DNA from: an uncultured Bacilli bacterium
GTDB lineage: Bacteria; Bacillota_I; Bacilli_A; RF39; UBA660
Assembly (NCBI GenBank): GCA_944363805.1
Contig: CALVVH010000043.1
Coordinates: 1 to 10,980 of the forward strand
Length of the DNA: 10,980 nt
Direction: 5' to 3'
In this document: piece by piece, positions 1 to 5,824 of the stretch
Layout of the letters: the number at the start of each line of letters is the position of its first letter
How positions within the stretch are numbered: position 1 is the stretch's first letter
Program-made: the position numbers and the translations under genes
Notes under the pieces: generated by a model
What the model was told of the DNA's origin: nothing
Database searches by the model: none
What the model saw: only the letters and a program-made list of their open reading frames with translations

Positions 1-974
1 TGATTTTTATGATACCTTGTATTCTTAGTATAATTAGTACCAACAATAGTTAAAAATGTTACAGCAATACAGCAAATAGTATACATATTGGTAAATGCAT
101 CTAAAGATGCATTAGATATTTTCTCGATGTAAAAGCCATTTGATTTCTGATTTTTAAATAGAAATTCAATGGTATTACTTATAGCATGTTCTATGTCTTT
201 GTTGGTAGCAATAATCCAAGGAGTAGAAGTATCAATAGAATTAGAGATAACAATATTGGTCTTAAAATGGTGCTTGGTGATATAAACATCTTGATGAACA
301 ACAGCTTTATATTTTCTCTTTTTTAGTTTTTTAGCAATAGTTTTATTGCCATTTTCATAAACAATGATATTACCTTTTAATCTAATAGCATAGGTATGAC
401 CTAAAGAATCAATATGTTTCATAACATTAATAGAGTTAAACCATCTATCAGCAGTAAAGATAAGTTCGAATTTACCATTAAAAAGATTGGAAACATAGGT
501 AATACCATCAATGATAACTTGTTCTTTAAAGGCATCATCACATGCACCTTTAAATACTTTGAAATAGATAGGGATACCTTGAGTACCAACGCGCATGGAA
601 ATCATGAAAATAGTATAATTAGAATGGGAAAACATATGATCAAAAGCGAGATAGACTTTATTGCTGTTATGTTTAACAACATAAGAATTAATAATAAAGG
701 AAATAATCTTATCCCAAAGTACATAAGGATTAAAATGTTTATTGTTCCAAAATCTATAGATACGTTTTTTAATAGAATCTAATTTGGCCCATTTTTTCTC
801 ATCAGATAAAGAATTAGCAATATCAGAAGAAGCAATAGATTCAGCTTTAATAATACCAAAAAGAATGGAAGGTAAGAAATTAAGAATAGTTTTCTTGATA
901 TTGGGAAAAACATTAAGTAAAAGTGATTTAAATTCACTTGTAATATTAGATTGATTGTTATATAATTTATTCAT
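1..974 (-). CDS. IS4-type DDE transposase, partial (C-terminus off the left edge)
   Basis: The frame is open from ATG at 974 to the edge, giving 324 complete codons without a stop; about 52 more residues are expected from the C-terminus of copy 2. The protein should cut and join the IS ends with a DDE catalytic core. The first Asp is D112 (LAFDHM), the second D176 (IFTADRWF) and the Glu E270 (TIEFLFKNQKSNGF). Compared with copy 2, an in-frame 18-bp deletion near 173/174 removes six residues (YSYRFS) just before the catalytic Glu. These include the Tyr and Arg of the YREK signature, so this copy is probably inactive although its frame is intact. The start codon follows a weak GGTG ribosome site that lies inside an inverted repeat (975-1025). 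A plus-strand frame at 414-782 is only its antisense shadow. Confidence 0.85.
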   Translation of the reverse strand, partial: MNKLYNNQSNITSEFKSLLLNVFPNIKKTILNFLPSILFGIIKAESIASSDIANSLSDEKKWAKLDSIKKRIYRFWNNKHFNPYVLWDKIISFIINSYVVKHNSNKVYLAFDHMFSHSNYTIFMISMRVGTQGIPIYFKVFKGACDDAFKEQVIIDGITYVSNLFNGKFELIFTADRWFNSINVMKHIDSLGHTYAIRLKGNIIVYENGNKTIAKKLKKRKYKAVVHQDVYITKHHFKTNIVISNSIDTSTPWIIATNKDIEHAISNTIEFLFKNQKSNGFYIEKISNASLDAFTNMYTICCIAVTFLTIVGTNYTKNTRYHKN

Positions 975-1025
975 CGGCACCACGCTACTTTCTATGATAA
1001 ATTAATAGTAGCAAAAATGGTGCCG
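975..1025 (-). promoter_or_regulatory. Transposase copy 1 start region: promoter and start-site-masking inverted repeat
   Basis: On the minus strand, TTGATT (1033-1028) and TACTAT (1010-1005) are separated by 17 bp, a reasonable sigma-A promoter, with transcription expected near 998. Two nested inverted repeats overlap it: CGGCACCA (975-982) with TGGTGCCG (1018-1025), and GCTACT (984-989) with AGTAGC (1007-1012). RNA begun at the promoter lacks the upstream arms. RNA reading in from outside would fold and hide the GGTG ribosome site next to the ATG at 974. This arrangement is known from several IS families as protection against read-through; its function here is inferred. Confidence 0.55.
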
Positions 1026-1055
1026 AAAATCAATTATAAGAGACATTTTAGGTTG

Positions 1056-1070
1056 GAGGTATAATACCTC
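1056..1070. repeat. Short palindrome near IS right end
   Basis: GAGGTAT and ATACCTC form 7-bp arms around a single A. The same palindrome is present in copy 2 at 2247-2261. It lies about 20 bp inside the terminal repeat, so it may be a transposase or regulator binding site. That role is inferred from position and conservation only. Confidence 0.4.
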
Positions 1071-1117
1071 TAATTTTTAATTTGCAAAAAACTGTCCAGA
1101 GGTAAGGAAATTTAAAA

Positions 1118-1149
1118 GCCGTATCTGCGCCGTAAGGTGCAGGTGTGGC
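1118..1149 (+). ncRNA. Structured RNA hairpin with GUAA tetraloop, unknown class
   Basis: The arms GCCGTATCTGCGCC (1118-1131) and GGTGCAGGTGTGGC (1136-1149) pair over all 14 positions around the GNRA loop GTAA. Four of the pairs are G-U. The G-U pairs become A-C mismatches on the other strand, so the plus strand is the likely RNA strand, the same direction as the template-repeat-like sequence that starts about 80 bp downstream. The segment is much richer in G+C than its surroundings. Its size, GNRA loop and leading AGCCGUAU recall group II intron domain V, but the usual two-nucleotide bulge is absent and no domain VI or intron protein is seen. It could be part of a DGR RNA. No Rfam comparison was possible. 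Confidence 0.4.
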
Positions 1150-1226
1150 CTCGCAATGTATAAAATATAAAATAAATGTCAAATTAAAAGTTTTTTGCTT
1201 ATTTTTATAGGGTAATCTTGTGATAA

Positions 1227-1340
1227 ATTTCCCGTAATACGAGTAACACGAACAATGCGTTCAACGTGAATTCCAACAACGGTGGTAACGTGAATAACGA
1301 CAATGTGAACAATACGAATGCTGTTCGCCAGAGCCCTTAA
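1227..1340 (+). other. Putative diversity-generating retroelement template repeat (orphan)
   Basis: In one frame, from CGT at 1233 to the TAA at 1338-1340, 15 of 35 codons are Asn (8 AAC, 7 AAT). The pattern is RNTSNTNNAFNVN, then SNNGGNVNNDNVNNTNAVR, with a three-fold N-V-N motif. There is no start codon and a stop lies just upstream at 1224-1226, so it is not a gene. Runs of AAC/AAT codons are the hallmark of DGR template repeats, where adenines are mutated as the RNA is copied into a variable repeat. From memory, C-termini with the same scaffold (an Asn-rich or diversified stretch followed by AVRPVVSL) occur in gut Firmicutes DGR target proteins. Here the sequence diverges right after AVR, as expected at the template-specific 3' end. 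No reverse transcriptase, Avd or target gene is in the window. It could instead be a fragment of an Asn-rich protein C-terminus. Confidence 0.5.
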
Positions 1341-1395
1341 CAGTTCTAGAGTTATAAGATTAAGGTTTTATAAAGGATGAGGTTAAGGACAAATA
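1341..1395. other. Spacer between template-like repeat and IS copy 2
   Basis: These 55 bp contain no gene. In a DGR this position would be the spacer between the template repeat and the reverse transcriptase. Here it stops at the left terminal repeat of IS copy 2, so any downstream reverse transcriptase has been separated or lost. The last four bases before the IS (AATA, 1392-1395) equal the first four after it (2298-2301). They may be a target duplication, but in such AT-rich DNA this can be chance. Confidence 0.35.
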
Positions 1396-1414
1396 CTTAA
1401 CTCTGGACAGTTTT
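1396..1414 (+). repeat. Left terminal inverted repeat of IS copy 2
   Basis: CTTAACTCTGGACAGTTTT matches the reverse complement of the right end (2279-2297) at 18 of 19 positions, the difference being A versus C at position 5. The same right end recurs at 1088-1106 in copy 1. Confidence 0.85.
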
Positions 1415-1554
1415 GATTTAGCCCAGTAAATATGAGACTTTTCGAGAGATAGAGTACGCCCAAATTTTAGCAAAATGAATAAAAAATAGAAACAAATTTA
1501 AAACTGTAGAAATAACGGTAAAAAATCCAAAATTCATTACATGCAAAAAGGAAT

Positions 1555-1681
1555 GAGTCCGAATTAATCGGCTAAATATCATATAATTTGAGTGAAAATG
1601 GTACCCTGATATATTCGTTAGATTCTAGCGCTAATTTAAATAAAGCAAGACCAACATTAAGTAAAGATATAATTCGGACTC
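1555..1681. repeat. Internal 12-bp inverted repeat around the transposase 3' end
   Basis: GAGTCCGAATTA (1555-1566) and TAATTCGGACTC (1670-1681) are perfect inverses about 100 bp apart. One arm lies inside the transposase codons and the other just past its stop at 1572-1574. The repeat could form a 3' hairpin in the transposase mRNA or mark an old small rearrangement. Whether copy 1 shares it cannot be seen. Confidence 0.5.
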
Positions 1682-2168
1682 GTTTTTTAACTCCATTAAT
1701 AGTTCTGTAAGAATGAGTAGTAAAACGGTGATTTTTATGATACCTTGTATTCTTAGTATAATTAGTACCAACAATAGTTAAAAATGTTACAGCAATACAG
1801 CAAATGGTATACATATTGGTAAATGCCTTTAAAGAGGCATTAGAAATTTTCTCAATATAGAAACCATTTAATTTCTGATTTTTAAATAGAAACTCAATGG
1901 TAGAAAAACGGTATGAGTAATTGCTAATAGCATGTTCAATATCCTTGTTAGTAGCAATAATCCAGGGGGTAGATGTATCAATAGAATTAGAGATAACAAA
2001 ATTAGTTTTAAAATGATGCTTAGTGATATAAATACCTTCATGAACAACAGCTTTATATTTGCGTTTTCTTAGTTTTCTAGCAACAGTTTTATTGCCATTT
2101 TCATAGACATGTAACAGTGATTTAAATTCACTTGTAATATTTGATTGATTATTATATAATTTATTCAT
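1572..2168 (-). pseudogene. IS4-type transposase, internally deleted, catalytically dead
   Basis: This is an open frame of 198 residues from ATG at 2168 (a GTG at 2174 is in frame but not needed) to TAG. Residues 1-19 match copy 1. The sequence then jumps at about 2108-2112 to the part matching copy 1 residue 205 onward, losing about 184 codons in frame. Both catalytic Asp residues are in the lost part. The C-terminal part keeps the motif missing from copy 1: Y-S-Y-R, then IEFLFKNQK with the catalytic Glu. It also shows the true C-terminus of the family (about 382 residues when intact). No transposase activity is expected. The fragment might still contact other subunits or DNA ends, but that is speculation. 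Confidence 0.85.
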
Positions 2169-2224
2169 CGGCACCGCGCTACTTTCTATAATTTAATAGT
2201 AGTAAAAATGGTGCCTAAAATCAA
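2169..2224 (-). promoter_or_regulatory. Transposase copy 2 promoter and inverted repeat
   Basis: TTGATT (2224-2219) and TACTAT (2201-2196) with a 17-bp spacer are conserved from copy 1. The outer arms GGCACC (2170-2175) and GGTGCC are kept. The inner arm has changed to AGTAGT, which weakens the stem. Confidence 0.5.
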
Positions 2225-2278
2225 TTATAAGATAGATTTTAGGTTGGAGGTATAATACCTCTAATTTTTATTTTCCGA

Positions 2279-2297
2279 AAAACTGTCCAGAGGTAAG
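2279..2297 (-). repeat. Right terminal inverted repeat of IS copy 2
   Basis: AAAACTGTCCAGAGGTAAG is identical to 1088-1106 of copy 1 and the inverse of 1396-1414. Sequence similarity between the two copies ends exactly here. Confidence 0.85.
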
Positions 2298-2357
2298 AAT
2301 ATTTTATCAGTTTTTATTTGTGTAATTATGAATTTTGAAAATAATTATTAAAAACAT

Positions 2358-2386
2358 TTCAAAATAGTGTAATTGTATGATAAAAT
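2358..2386 (+). promoter_or_regulatory. Probable parA operon promoter (extended -10)
   Basis: TTCAAA (2358-2363), a 17-bp spacer and TAAAAT (2381-2386) preceded by TG one base upstream (2378-2379) make an extended -10 promoter. A start near 2393 would leave a leader of about 31 nt before the ATG at 2424. It lies only about 60 bp past the end of IS copy 2, which therefore inserted just upstream of, but not into, the promoter. Confidence 0.5.
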
Positions 2387-2423
2387 AGAAGAGTACAAAA
2401 GTTATATAGAAGAGGTGCTTGTT

Positions 2424-3209
2424 ATGGCTAAAATTATATCACTTGTTAATCAAAAAGGAGGAGTTGGTAAAACAACTACTAGTATAAATCTATCGGCTGC
2501 ATTAGGTAAATTGGGGAAACGTGTGTTATTAATTGATATGGATCCCCAAAGTAATGCGACAACCGGATTAGGTTTAAACTCTAATGATTTTAAGAATGAT
2601 ATTTATGAGTTAATAACAGGTAAGTGTGAAGTAAAAAAAGCAATAAAGAAGACTAAGTTTCACAATTTAAGTATTATACCTGCGACAATTAACCTTGCAG
2701 GTGTAGATGTTGAATTTGTTAAAATGATGCTTGAAGATAAAGAATTTCAACAAAATATGCAACTTAAACTTAAATTAGATGAAATTAGGGATAATTATGA
2801 TTATATAATAATTGATTGTCAACCATCATTAGGTTTAGGAACAATGAATGCATTAGTTGCAAGTGATAGTGTGATTATTCCAGTACAATGTGAATTTTTT
2901 GCGCTTGAAGGTATAACTCAATTACTTAATTCAATAATCATGGTACAATCTAGTATGAATCCGGATTTAAGAATTGAAGGAGTACTTTTAACTATGCTTG
3001 ATGGTAGAACTAATATAGGGCTTGAAGTAATTGAAGAAATAAGAAAATACTTTAAAGATAAAGTATTTAATACAATTATTCCAAGACTTGTTAGATTAGT
3101 TGAAGCACCAAGTCATGGCAAACCAATTAATGAATATGACCCTACAAGTAGAGCAACTGAAGCATATCATAACTTGGCAAAGGAAGTGATCAGTCGCGAT
3201 GGAAACTAA
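2424..3209 (+). CDS. parA: Chromosome partitioning ATPase ParA/Soj
   Basis: A 261-residue ParA-family ATPase. With ParB and parS sites it drives segregation of the origin region, and in Bacillus it also tunes DnaA. The deviant Walker A motif [10 protein letters not shown] is at residues 10-19, with signature Lys11 and Lys16. DMDPQSNAT follows, and the Walker B region is IIDCQPSLG. The length matches chromosomal Soj proteins, which lack the long N-terminal helix-turn-helix of plasmid ParA. The ATG at 2424 is preferred over the upstream TTG at 2373: it has GAGGTG six bases upstream and begins directly with the [13 protein letters not shown] family N-terminus. It is the first gene of a probable seven-gene operon and overlaps parB by 11 bp. 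No parS-like site is seen nearby. Confidence 0.96.
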   Translation: MAKIISLVNQKGGVGKTTTSINLSAALGKLGKRVLLIDMDPQSNATTGLGLNSNDFKNDIYELITGKCEVKKAIKKTKFHNLSIIPATINLAGVDVEFVKMMLEDKEFQQNMQLKLKLDEIRDNYDYIIIDCQPSLGLGTMNALVASDSVIIPVQCEFFALEGITQLLNSIIMVQSSMNPDLRIEGVLLTMLDGRTNIGLEVIEEIRKYFKDKVFNTIIPRLVRLVEAPSHGKPINEYDPTSRATEAYHNLAKEVISRDGN

Positions 3210-4080
3210 GAAAAAAGCATTAGGGAAAGGACTTGAACAATTATTTTCCAATACTGTAATTGATTTTGATAATTTTGAAAAAGATATTGTTGAAGAAAAT
3301 GAAAAGAATGTAACTGAGATTAATATCGATGATATTAGAAGTAATCCGTATCAACCACGGAAGACTTTTGACATTGAATCTTTGAATGAACTTGCAAAAT
3401 CAATTAAAGAGTATGGGGTAGTGCAACCAATCATTGTTAAGAAAAGTATTAAAGGATATGAACTTGTTGCAGGTGAAAGAAGAACTAAGGCTGCAAAGAT
3501 TGCAGGACTTAAAAAGATACCAGCAATAATTAAGGATTTTGATGATCAAGAAATGATGGAAATTGCGCTAGTGGAAAATATTCAAAGAGAAGATTTAAAT
3601 CCAATAGATGAAGCAACTTCAATAAATAACATTATAAAACTTAGAGGATATACGCAAGAAGAATTTGCAAATAAATTTGGTAAGAGTAGGACTTATGTTA
3701 CCAATATTTTAGGTTTACTTAAATTACCTGATGAAGTTAAAAAATTAGTGGAAAAAAGAAGTTTATCTATGTCTCATGCAAGAGTAATTAGCAAAATAGA
3801 TGATGAAGATAAAGCAATTGATTTGGCAAAAAGGGTAATTACAGATAGTTTAAGTGTTCATGATTTAGAAAAATTGAGTCAAGAAGAAAAACATGAAAAT
3901 AAAAAGAATAAAAGTAAAAGTAACTATGATACTAAATATAGAATGTTTGAAAATATAATAATGGATGCTTTAGATACTAAAGTAAGAGTACATAAGAATA
4001 AAATTGAAGTATATTTTGATGGGGTGAATGAACTAGAAGATATTTTGGCAAAAATGCATATAGATATCGAGGATGAATAA
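3199..4080 (+). CDS. parB: ParB/Spo0J chromosome partitioning CTPase
   Basis: A 293-residue ParB. It binds parS, clamps and slides on DNA using CTP, and stimulates ParA. At the N-terminus [13 protein letters not shown] (residues 4-16) matches the ParA-activating peptide. The CTP-binding core holds NPYQPRKTF (49-57), [10 protein letters not shown] (90-99; the GERR motif) and [14 protein letters not shown] (126-139). A helix-turn-helix at about 151-176 ([17 protein letters not shown]) reads parS. The C-terminal part is a Lys-rich linker and a dimerisation tail. Its ATG lies inside the end of parA with only a weak AGGAAGTGA ribosome site, so translation is probably coupled. A parB-type rather than noc-type helix is assumed from pairing with parA; noc is not ruled out by sequence alone but is unlikely. 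Confidence 0.95.
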   Translation: METKKKALGKGLEQLFSNTVIDFDNFEKDIVEENEKNVTEINIDDIRSNPYQPRKTFDIESLNELAKSIKEYGVVQPIIVKKSIKGYELVAGERRTKAAKIAGLKKIPAIIKDFDDQEMMEIALVENIQREDLNPIDEATSINNIIKLRGYTQEEFANKFGKSRTYVTNILGLLKLPDEVKKLVEKRSLSMSHARVISKIDDEDKAIDLAKRVITDSLSVHDLEKLSQEEKHENKKNKSKSNYDTKYRMFENIIMDALDTKVRVHKNKIEVYFDGVNELEDILAKMHIDIEDE

Positions 4081-4286
4081 TGAATAAAATAATCGAATTC
4101 AATTTGAATGATGAGGTTATTATGAAAAAACCTCATGCATGTGGCACAAACTCTTGGACGATTACAAGAAATGGAGCAGATATAAAAATTAAATGCAACG
4201 CTTGTGGTCGTGAAATCATGATGGATAGATTAGAGTTTATGCGTAAACTTAAAAAGGTGATTAAAAATGAAAAAACTTCGAGTTAG
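4080..4286 (+). CDS. DUF951 family small protein
   Basis: A 68-residue protein of the DUF951 family, which in many Firmicutes sits between parB and ychF, as here. The function is unknown. The core HACGTNSWTITRNGADIKI and the CNACG motif are typical. Cys21, Cys39 and Cys42 could form a metal or nucleic-acid binding site, which is inference only. The ATG shares one base with the parB stop codon and the 3' end overlaps the next gene by 20 bp, so the three genes are translationally coupled. The C-terminus is basic (RKLKKVIKNEK). The usual family length is 60-70 residues, so it appears complete. Confidence 0.9.
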   Translation: MNKIIEFNLNDEVIMKKPHACGTNSWTITRNGADIKIKCNACGREIMMDRLEFMRKLKKVIKNEKTSS

Positions 4287-5808
4287 AGAAAGAATTGGTT
4301 TACATCCAGTGATGATGCTACTTATTTTATGTTTTGTAGTAATCATTTTAAGTGGGATACTTAGTTTCTTTAACGTACAAGCTACTTATAGTAAAGTATC
4401 TAGTATAACTGGAGATTATCAAGTAACTACGGAAGCAGTTAATTCTTTATTTAGTTTAAGTGGACTTAAATATATTTTTACATCGACAGTTTCAAATTTT
4501 GCTAATCTGGCAGTTTTATCTAATTTGATTATTATTCTTATAGGAATAGGGATAATGGTTAAAAGTGGCTTTTTAAAGACTGTAATTATTTTGCTTACTA
4601 AAAAAGCTAAAAAAACAACTGTTACCTTCTTTTTAGTACTTATTTGTATACTATCAAGTATTGTTGGTGATTTGTCATATGTAGTTTTAATACCTTTAAG
4701 TGCTCTATTATTCTTATATGGTAAAAGAAGTCCAATTATTGGGATAATTACTTCTTTTGCAGCACTTACTTGTGGAAGTGGAATTAGTCTCTTTTTAACA
4801 AGTGTCGATTCTAGTTTGCTTACGATGACTTTAACTAATGCTCATATAATTAGTCCAGAATATGCTATTGGACAATTTAGTTATATATTAATTATGTTTA
4901 TATTGATTGTAGTTATGAGTATTATTATTACTAATATTAGTGAAGGAATAATTGCTAAAAAAGTGCCAAAATATGAATTTCCCGAAGAAGATGTGGAAGA
5001 GGAATTAGTGTTAACTAAGAAAAAGATGCGGGGGTTAATATTTTCTTTGGGGGCTGGTTTAATATATTTGTTGATATTTATTTATAATATTATTCCTGGG
5101 TTACCTTTTTCAGGAAATTTACTAGATTATAGTCAAACATTATATATCGATAAATTATTTAGTTATGATTCATTTTTTAGTAATGGATTTGTATTCATAG
5201 TGGCTGTTTTGTTTGTTATTTTGGGACTTGCTTATGGTATTGGGGCTAAGACAATTAATAATAATAAAGAATTTATAGATGCTTTAGGACATTCGTTAAA
5301 TGGAATTGGTAAAATATTAGTTATGATTTTTGCTGTATCAATTTTTATTAATATATTTAAACAATCAAATATTGGTAATGTTGTAGCAGCATTCTTTGCT
5401 AATTTAATAAGTACGTCAAATTTTGGAGGTTTGCCACTTTTAATATTGCTTTTCTTGGCAACAGTTATATCATCGCTTTTCTTACCAAATGCTATTAATG
5501 GTTGGTCGATTTTGTCATCAACAGTGCCAGCACTTATGCAAGTAGGTGTTAGTCCAGAATTTACGCAACTTGTTTATCGTTTAGGAGGATCTGTTGCAAT
5601 AGGTTTAACACCGGTGTTTGTTTATTTTATAGTATATTTAGCATTTATGGAAAATTATAATCAAAGTAATAAACCAGTTACAATGTTAGAGGCTGTGAAA
5701 TATCAAATGCCATTTGCTTTAATTACATTTGTAACTTTCTTAGTGGTAATTGCAGTATGGTATATTGCTGGTCTTCCTCTAGGAGTAGGGGCTGGCGTAG
5801 CTTTATAG
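4267..5808 (+). CDS. AbgT-family transporter
   Basis: A 513-residue polytopic membrane protein with about 11-13 predicted hydrophobic segments. It resembles the AbgT family, known for uptake of p-aminobenzoyl-glutamate and for proton-driven efflux of sulfonamides. Family marks are the N-terminal RERIGLHPVMMLLIL, the sequence SSIVGDLSYVVLIPL followed by GIITSFAALTCGSG, and the late motif YRLGGSVAIGLTPVFVYF, which corresponds to YRIGDSVTNIISPLMPYF in classical members. The Asp and Asn of that motif are replaced by Gly and Ala, so substrate or coupling may differ. A cytoplasmic acidic/basic loop lies at about 237-253. The ATG at 4267 has AAGGTGA seven bases upstream and overlaps DUF951. This gene is not part of the usual parB-ychF neighbourhood. 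Confidence 0.8.
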   Translation: MKKLRVRERIGLHPVMMLLILCFVVIILSGILSFFNVQATYSKVSSITGDYQVTTEAVNSLFSLSGLKYIFTSTVSNFANLAVLSNLIIILIGIGIMVKSGFLKTVIILLTKKAKKTTVTFFLVLICILSSIVGDLSYVVLIPLSALLFLYGKRSPIIGIITSFAALTCGSGISLFLTSVDSSLLTMTLTNAHIISPEYAIGQFSYILIMFILIVVMSIIITNISEGIIAKKVPKYEFPEEDVEEELVLTKKKMRGLIFSLGAGLIYLLIFIYNIIPGLPFSGNLLDYSQTLYIDKLFSYDSFFSNGFVFIVAVLFVILGLAYGIGAKTINNNKEFIDALGHSLNGIGKILVMIFAVSIFINIFKQSNIGNVVAAFFANLISTSNFGGLPLLILLFLATVISSLFLPNAINGWSILSSTVPALMQVGVSPEFTQLVYRLGGSVAIGLTPVFVYFIVYLAFMENYNQSNKPVTMLEAVKYQMPFALITFVTFLVVIAVWYIAGLPLGVGAGVAL

Positions 5809-5824
5809 AAATGGGGGTAATAAT

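Larger units (their letters stand above)
1..1106 (-). mobile_element. IS4-type insertion sequence, copy 1 (left end outside window)
   Basis: The right boundary is set by the terminal repeat at 1088-1106 (AAAACTGTCCAGAGGTAAG). It is identical to the right end of copy 2 (2279-2297), and homology between the copies stops there. The element holds one transposase gene on the minus strand. Positions 1 to about 361 match 1729 to about 2103 of copy 2, and about 911-1106 match about 2110-2297. The left end, with the transposase C-terminus, lies outside the window. Copy 2 plus the segment it lacks predicts a full length near 1.4 kb, usual for IS4-type elements. The exact family within the IS4 superfamily was not determined. 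Confidence 0.85.
1396..2297 (-). mobile_element. IS4-type insertion sequence, copy 2, internally deleted (902 bp)
   Basis: The element is bounded by 19-bp terminal inverted repeats: CTTAACTCTGGACAGTTTT (1396-1414) and the complement of AAAACTGTCCAGAGGTAAG (2279-2297), 18 of 19 matching. A possible 4-bp AATA target duplication flanks it. It has the same orientation as copy 1. The interior lacks about 552 bp relative to copy 1, so it resembles a non-autonomous derivative that could be moved only by a transposase supplied in trans. The 157 bp between the left end and the transposase stop (1415-1571) hold no gene. Confidence 0.85.

Noticed and set aside
414..782. Plus-strand open frame of 122 codons
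   Set aside because: It is antisense to the transposase, which has clear DDE motifs and matches copy 2; the plus frame has no ribosome site or recognisable motif.
1118..1149. Group II intron domain V
   Set aside because: Size, AGCCGUAU start and GNRA loop fit, but the two-nucleotide bulge is missing, no domain VI with bulged A follows, and no intron-encoded protein is present. Kept only as an alternative.
1233..1337. Tandem repeat or CRISPR-like array in the AAC-rich stretch
   Set aside because: The N-V-N blocks are degenerate codon repeats of a few bases without regular repeat and spacer units.
2373..2423. TTG start extending ParA by 17 residues
   Set aside because: The extension has no ribosome site, overlaps the probable promoter and is not part of the family N-terminus; the ATG at 2424 has a good ribosome site.
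2298..4080. parS or DnaA-box clusters near parAB
   Set aside because: I looked for TGTTTCACGTGAAACA-like and TTATCCACA-like sequences. The AACGTGAA strings at 1263-1283 belong to the Asn-codon repeat and are not parS, and no box cluster was seen.
3924..4136. Minus-strand open frame
   Set aside because: It is a shadow of the parB 3' end and DUF951, both strongly supported on the plus strand.
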